NCBI GenBank assembly: GCA_002420105.1
Contig: DIHJ01000039.1
Coordinates: 10,275-44,861 of the forward strand
Origin: Nitrospira sp. UBA5699
Lineage (GTDB): Bacteria; Nitrospirota; Nitrospiria; Nitrospirales; Nitrospiraceae
Length of the DNA: 34,587 nt
Reading direction: 5' to 3'
Both the position numbers and the translations under genes were made by a program. The notes below the pieces were generated by a model. It was given only the letters and a program-made list of their open reading frames with translations, searched no databases and had not been told where the DNA came from. Shown here piece by piece: positions 31,916 through 34,587 of the stretch (its first letter is position 1; every line of letters begins with the position of its first letter).

Positions 31916-32452
31916 CTAGCCTTTGAGCTTGGCGCCAAAGAGTTTCCGGAATTTCATCACTTTCGGCCCGACCACAGCCGTGCAGTAGCCTTGGTAGGGA
32001 TTTCGAGCGAAGTACTGCTGGTGGTACGGCTCTGCTTCAAACCATGTCCCAGCCGGCACAACCTCGGTCACAATGGGATTCTGATAGATCCCTTCCTTGG
32101 TCAACGACGAGATGACGGCTTCCGCGACTTGCTTCTGCCCGGGATTGTGATAAAAGATCGCGGACCGATATTGAGTCCCCACGTCATGGCCCTGCCGGTT
32201 CAGCGTCGTCGGGTCGTGAATCACGAACAGCACTTCGAGTAACTCCCGATAACTCACGACATCGGGGTCGAACGTGACCCGCACCGCTTCGGCATGACCG
32301 GTCTCCCCGCTGCAGACCGCTTCATACGTCGGCCGGTCCACATGTCCGCCGATGTAGCCGGACTCGACGGCAATGACACCCTTCAGCTGATCGTACACCG
32401 CCTCAAGGCACCAGAAACAGCCTCCGGCGAGTGTCGCGACTTCTTCTTTCAT
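31916..32452 (-). CDS. msrA: Peptide-methionine (S)-S-oxide reductase
   Basis: A 178-residue MsrA, which reduces the S-epimer of methionine sulfoxide in proteins after oxidative damage. The catalytic Cys12 is in LAGGCFWCLE; further motifs are GYIGGHVDRPTYEAVCSGETGHAEAV, HDPTTLNRQGHDVGTQYRS and the C-terminal HQQYFARNPYQGYC. No MsrB domain is fused. The ATG at 32452 gives the usual family start; a second ATG at 32497 preceded by GGGGAG would add 15 residues of no evident role, so the start is uncertain. An extended -10 element lies upstream. Confidence 0.93.
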   Translation of the reverse strand: MKEEVATLAGGCFWCLEAVYDQLKGVIAVESGYIGGHVDRPTYEAVCSGETGHAEAVRVTFDPDVVSYRELLEVLFVIHDPTTLNRQGHDVGTQYRSAIFYHNPGQKQVAEAVISSLTKEGIYQNPIVTEVVPAGTWFEAEPYHQQYFARNPYQGYCTAVVGPKVMKFRKLFGAKLKG

Positions 32453-32535
32453 AGTCCCAGCACCCGGTCGATTCCGGCATCCCGGATAGGTCTTCATCGG
32501 GAGAGCTCCCCGCGCATCTCTCCCATTCAAGACCA

Positions 32536-32544
32536 TTTATATCA
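32536..32544 (-). promoter_or_regulatory. Candidate extended -10 promoter for msrA
   Basis: On the minus strand TGATATAAA (TG plus TATAAA) lies about 39 nt before the ATG at 32497 and about 84 nt before the one at 32452. No clear -35. Confidence 0.35.
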
Positions 32545-32617
32545 CAGGGCAAACGATGGCAGCGAGAGGGGTTCTCGAAGGAGGGAGGGATCTTCGACGG
32601 CGCGAGAGCGCAGAGAA

Positions 32618-32971
32618 CTACAATTCCGCGTTGAGGCTGGCAATCACCTGCTTCAGCTTTGCGAGTTCATCCGGTTGAATGGCAATAAACTTGAGGCCGA
32701 ACGTCTTTCCCCTGACCCATCGCACCTGGGCTTCCTCAATACGCAGCGGCCAGTTGAGACCGTGCGCATAGATCCGGCATTCAAACGAGGCTCCGACGAC
32801 GACAGGCTGATCCGCCACTATGCGGCAGCCGCCGTCGGAAAGGTCCAGAGTTTTCCCGTGTCCTTCGCGCTGTCCACCTGAAAACGTGCTGCGGAACTGC
32901 GCGGTAAATCGCGGCTGCAACCGTTGTTCGATACAACGCTCCTGCTTGAGCGCCTGGGGTCTTGAGGACAT
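32618..32971 (-). CDS. Single-domain PilZ protein
   Basis: A 117-residue protein consisting of one PilZ domain, with the c-di-GMP signatures RLQPR (17-21) and DLSDGG (43-48), followed by the beta-barrel strands GASFECRIYAHG, EEAQVRWVRGKTFGLKF and a C-terminal helix. It probably binds c-di-GMP and controls a partner such as motility, exopolysaccharide or secretion machinery. The start ATG is preceded by AAGGAGG. It stands alone between msrA and the Pal-like gene on the same strand. It has no zinc ribbon, unlike the PilZ protein at 3461. Confidence 0.85.
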   Translation of the reverse strand: MSSRPQALKQERCIEQRLQPRFTAQFRSTFSGGQREGHGKTLDLSDGGCRIVADQPVVVGASFECRIYAHGLNWPLRIEEAQVRWVRGKTFGLKFIAIQPDELAKLKQVIASLNAEL

Positions 32972-33068
32972 GCTTGCTGCCCCTCCTTGAGACGGTACTG
33001 AGCGCCCTATCGCAATGGACGCCCCTCCGGCTCTACCGCGAGCGGAGACTCCACCTCTGAAGACGCAA

Positions 33069-33103
33069 CACCCCGACGCCTCTTCACAGAATGCGCCGGG
33101 GTG
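33069..33103 (-). terminator. Hairpin downstream of the Pal-like gene
   Basis: An 11-bp stem with one mismatch (CACCCCGACGC at 33069-33079 with GCGCCGGGGTG at 33093-33103) and a 13-nt loop lies about 25 nt after the stop. On the minus strand it is followed by TTGCGTCTTC, only a weak U-rich tail. Confidence 0.45.
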
Positions 33104-33126
33104 CCGCTCACACTGTCGACGGAATT

Positions 33127-33852
33127 CTACTTTTTCTTCACGGTCAGCAACATATGTCCGCGACGATTCTTCTGATAGCAGGACTCGTCGTGGTCCAGAC
33201 AGAAAGGACGTTCCTTGCCGTAGGAAATAACCGCCACCTGCTTCGGACTGACGCCTAGCTCGATGAGATAACTCCGTGCGCTCTTGGACCGTTTCTCACC
33301 CAGCACGACATTGTAGTCAGTCGTCCCACGTTCATCGCAGTGACCTTCAACCTTCATGACAGCACCGGGGTGATCCTTCAACCACTTCGCGTCATGACTG
33401 AGCGCTTCCATCCCCGCGTCCGAGAGCGTCCACTGATCGTACCCGAAAAAGACGTCCTGGAGTCCCGCTTCGATCGCCGCCTTTTCTTCTTTGGTCAATT
33501 CCGCATGGTGGCGTGAGTTCGCCCCTGCGGAAGATAGCGAGGCCACTCCACCCCCCTGGGCCAGATATTCTTCAGAAGGATTCTGCGAGAAGCCGCTCAG
33601 TTCCCTCTGCGAACCGCTTTGGGCCATTCCGGGGAAAGAGGGATTGATGCCTTGACCGTTCCATTCAGAACCGGCGGCTCCGGAGTTGGCGCTATCTCCG
33701 GCACGACCGTTTCCAGCCTGCTCGCCATTTTTTGCCGCCCCGCCGACCTGATCCCCGTCGGACTGCAACCACTTCGTGCCGCACCCCTGTCCGGCCAGCA
33801 GAACCATGCCCAAAGCCGCAACCAGACTGGATTTCCCCAGACTCGCCTTCAT
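33127..33852 (-). CDS. pal: Peptidoglycan-associated lipoprotein-like OmpA-domain protein
   Basis: A 241-residue exported protein with a C-terminal OmpA/Pal domain (about 115-241): VFFGYDQWTLSD, VEGHCDERGTTDYNVVLGEKRSKSA and VISYGKERPFC. These include the residues that bind diaminopimelate in peptidoglycan (Asp of GHCDERGT and Arg of the following helix). A Ser/Gly/Asn-rich linker (about 30-110) separates it from the N-terminus. The signal peptide ends AGQGC (Cys24); Leu is missing at -3, so the lipobox is atypical and anchoring is uncertain. I chose the ATG at 33852 because GGGGGAT precedes it; an ATG four codons earlier overlaps this site. The usual tolB/ybgF/tolQRA neighbours are absent. 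Confidence 0.85.
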   Translation of the reverse strand: MKASLGKSSLVAALGMVLLAGQGCGTKWLQSDGDQVGGAAKNGEQAGNGRAGDSANSGAAGSEWNGQGINPSFPGMAQSGSQRELSGFSQNPSEEYLAQGGGVASLSSAGANSRHHAELTKEEKAAIEAGLQDVFFGYDQWTLSDAGMEALSHDAKWLKDHPGAVMKVEGHCDERGTTDYNVVLGEKRSKSARSYLIELGVSPKQVAVISYGKERPFCLDHDESCYQKNRRGHMLLTVKKK

Positions 33853-33897
33853 GGTATCCCCCATTCAATTTGTTGAGAGTGCAAACCTGCTAGGACA

Positions 33898-33906
33898 ACT
33901 ATAGCA
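33898..33906 (-). promoter_or_regulatory. Candidate extended -10 promoter for the Pal-like gene
   Basis: On the minus strand TGCTATAGT is an extended -10 (TATAGT, 5 of 6), about 45 nt before the start codon; no clear -35. Confidence 0.4.
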
Positions 33907-34058
33907 CCGCATTTCGGGGGTGCCGCAGGGGGAAAATCGAAGAGAGATAGCGCTGAATTATCAGAAGGTTGGGCTACTGGACGGGGATGTAACCGTGAAA
34001 CGGGAACGGTACAATTCGGTTATGACGAGCACAACCGGCGCGTTCATCCAACGCGCAA

Positions 34059-34205
34059 CTAGAACTGAGCCGACCGTCTGTCGGCCCAACGAACAGGGCG
34101 CATCACCGTACTCAGCGCCGCAACGGCACAGATGAATGCCAGCATCGCAAACCCCACCATCAAGAAGAACCCGGCGCGGACATCATGGAGGACAACGTGG
34201 TTCAT
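34059..34205 (-). CDS. Predicted small membrane peptide (48 aa)
   Basis: A 48-residue frame on the minus strand from ATG 34205 to TAG 34059-34061. GGGAGG lies 6 nt before the start codon, a strong ribosome site. The product begins MNHVVLHDVR, has one hydrophobic helix (about 11-32, FFLMVGFAMLAFICAVAAL) and a basic C-terminal tail (MRPVRWADRRSAQF), the usual topology of a short inner-membrane protein with N-out or N-in orientation undecided. I do not recognise it. Overlapping frames on both strands (for example plus 34132-34386) also stay open, as expected in this GC-rich DNA, and I treat them as shadows; the ribosome site and hydrophobic helix favour this one. Confidence 0.45.
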   Translation of the reverse strand: MNHVVLHDVRAGFFLMVGFAMLAFICAVAALSTVMRPVRWADRRSAQF

Positions 34206-34587
34206 GGATTCCCTCCCTTTGGAGCGACCTTACAACTACCCACTCTGCCAACCGCATGAGCAAACCCAGGGGGCCATCGGGTCCTGCTTCATCAACCAGC
34301 GCCCGCAGCAGGGGCAGTGCCTCGTCCAAGCCTGCCTTCCCCCGTACGTAGTGCGTCTCCCTTCAGGAGACCTCACGATGCGCTGATTACAGAATAGCAC
34401 TCCCAAGCCCCTCCCGTCTGCTACCTGGTTTCATACATCAACTTACAACCGGTTAACGGGAAATTCTATGCAGCTTTGGTGGGGGAGGTGACCTTCCCGT
34501 CATCGGCGGGCGGGACTAAGTCCTTGATGAAATAGGGGGGTCTTCACCGGCTGGTGCGCCCGGCAGGAATGAAGCTCCCCGCAGCAA
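34206..34587. other. 380-bp right edge without a supported gene
   Basis: A minus-strand frame over about 34218-34350, starting perhaps at a TTG after GGGGGAAGG, reads like a helix (DEALPLLRALVDEAGPDG) and could be a second small gene overlapping the membrane peptide. Nearer the edge, minus 34466-34543 reads FIKDLVPPADDGKVTS and looks like a protein C-terminus, with an in-frame TGA just upstream of a six-base G/C run. It may be the decayed or frameshifted end of a gene lying beyond the window. Confidence 0.3.

Noticed and set aside
34132..34386. Plus-strand 84-codon frame with several cysteines
   Set aside because: No ribosome site, and antisense to the better supported 48-residue membrane peptide; the Cys/His pattern does not form a recognisable zinc site.

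Overview
The window is about 34.6 kb of GC-rich, gene-dense bacterial chromosome, essentially all housekeeping and biosynthetic genes, with no prophage, CRISPR array, rRNA or recognisable tRNA. I think it comes from Nitrospira or a close relative (Nitrospirota). The reasons are the LL-diaminopimelate aminotransferase route to lysine, the argD-argF-argG-argH-lipoprotein-radical SAM-lysA-dapA-dapB gene order, zinc-ribbon PilZ proteins, and a 124-bp palindromic element at 3338-3461 of a kind I remember as abundant in Nitrospira genomes. This assignment is recollection plus inference, not a search result.

Left part (1-5980): the 3' end of a class I glutamine amidotransferase, dapL, a heptanucleotide inverted-repeat patch, and the coupled pair folK-panC, all on plus. 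Convergent to them are rmuC, a MazG-like pyrophosphohydrolase and a zinc-ribbon PilZ protein on minus, overlapping end to start. The 124-bp palindrome separates the two blocks.

5981-14026: a rifampicin-phosphotransferase-like PEP-utilising enzyme, glycerate 2-kinase and a lytic transglycosylase (minus), then a family 5 uracil-DNA glycosylase (plus), a small transaldolase (minus), a lipoprotein with a very good sigma70-type promoter (plus), a YHS-domain membrane protein (minus) and two tiny plus-strand genes, one a 50-residue zinc ribbon.

14027-24020: a nine-gene minus-strand operon for arginine and lysine synthesis (argD, argF, argG, argH, a small lipoprotein, a B12-binding radical SAM protein with a STAS-like tail, lysA, dapA, dapB). 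Neighbours overlap by 1-8 nt or sit 16-63 nt apart. With dapL at the left, most of the aminotransferase variant of the diaminopimelate pathway is present; dapF, lysC and asd are not seen.

24021-34587: short, often divergent units: a DUF2628-type zinc-ribbon membrane protein, two uncharacterised proteins flanking gpmA, an outer-membrane beta-barrel protein, a coupled zinc metallopeptidase/ATP-grasp ligase pair of unknown substrate (my best candidate for an undescribed function), a low-molecular-weight protein phosphatase, ttcA with a downstream membrane-anchored protein, msrA, a single-domain PilZ protein, a Pal-like lipoprotein and a 48-residue predicted membrane peptide. Several promoters lie within 6-10 nt of the start codon, suggesting leaderless mRNAs. 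The last 380 bases hold no gene I can support. Stretches without genes elsewhere are shorter than 300 bases; 27558-27786 shows nothing recognisable.
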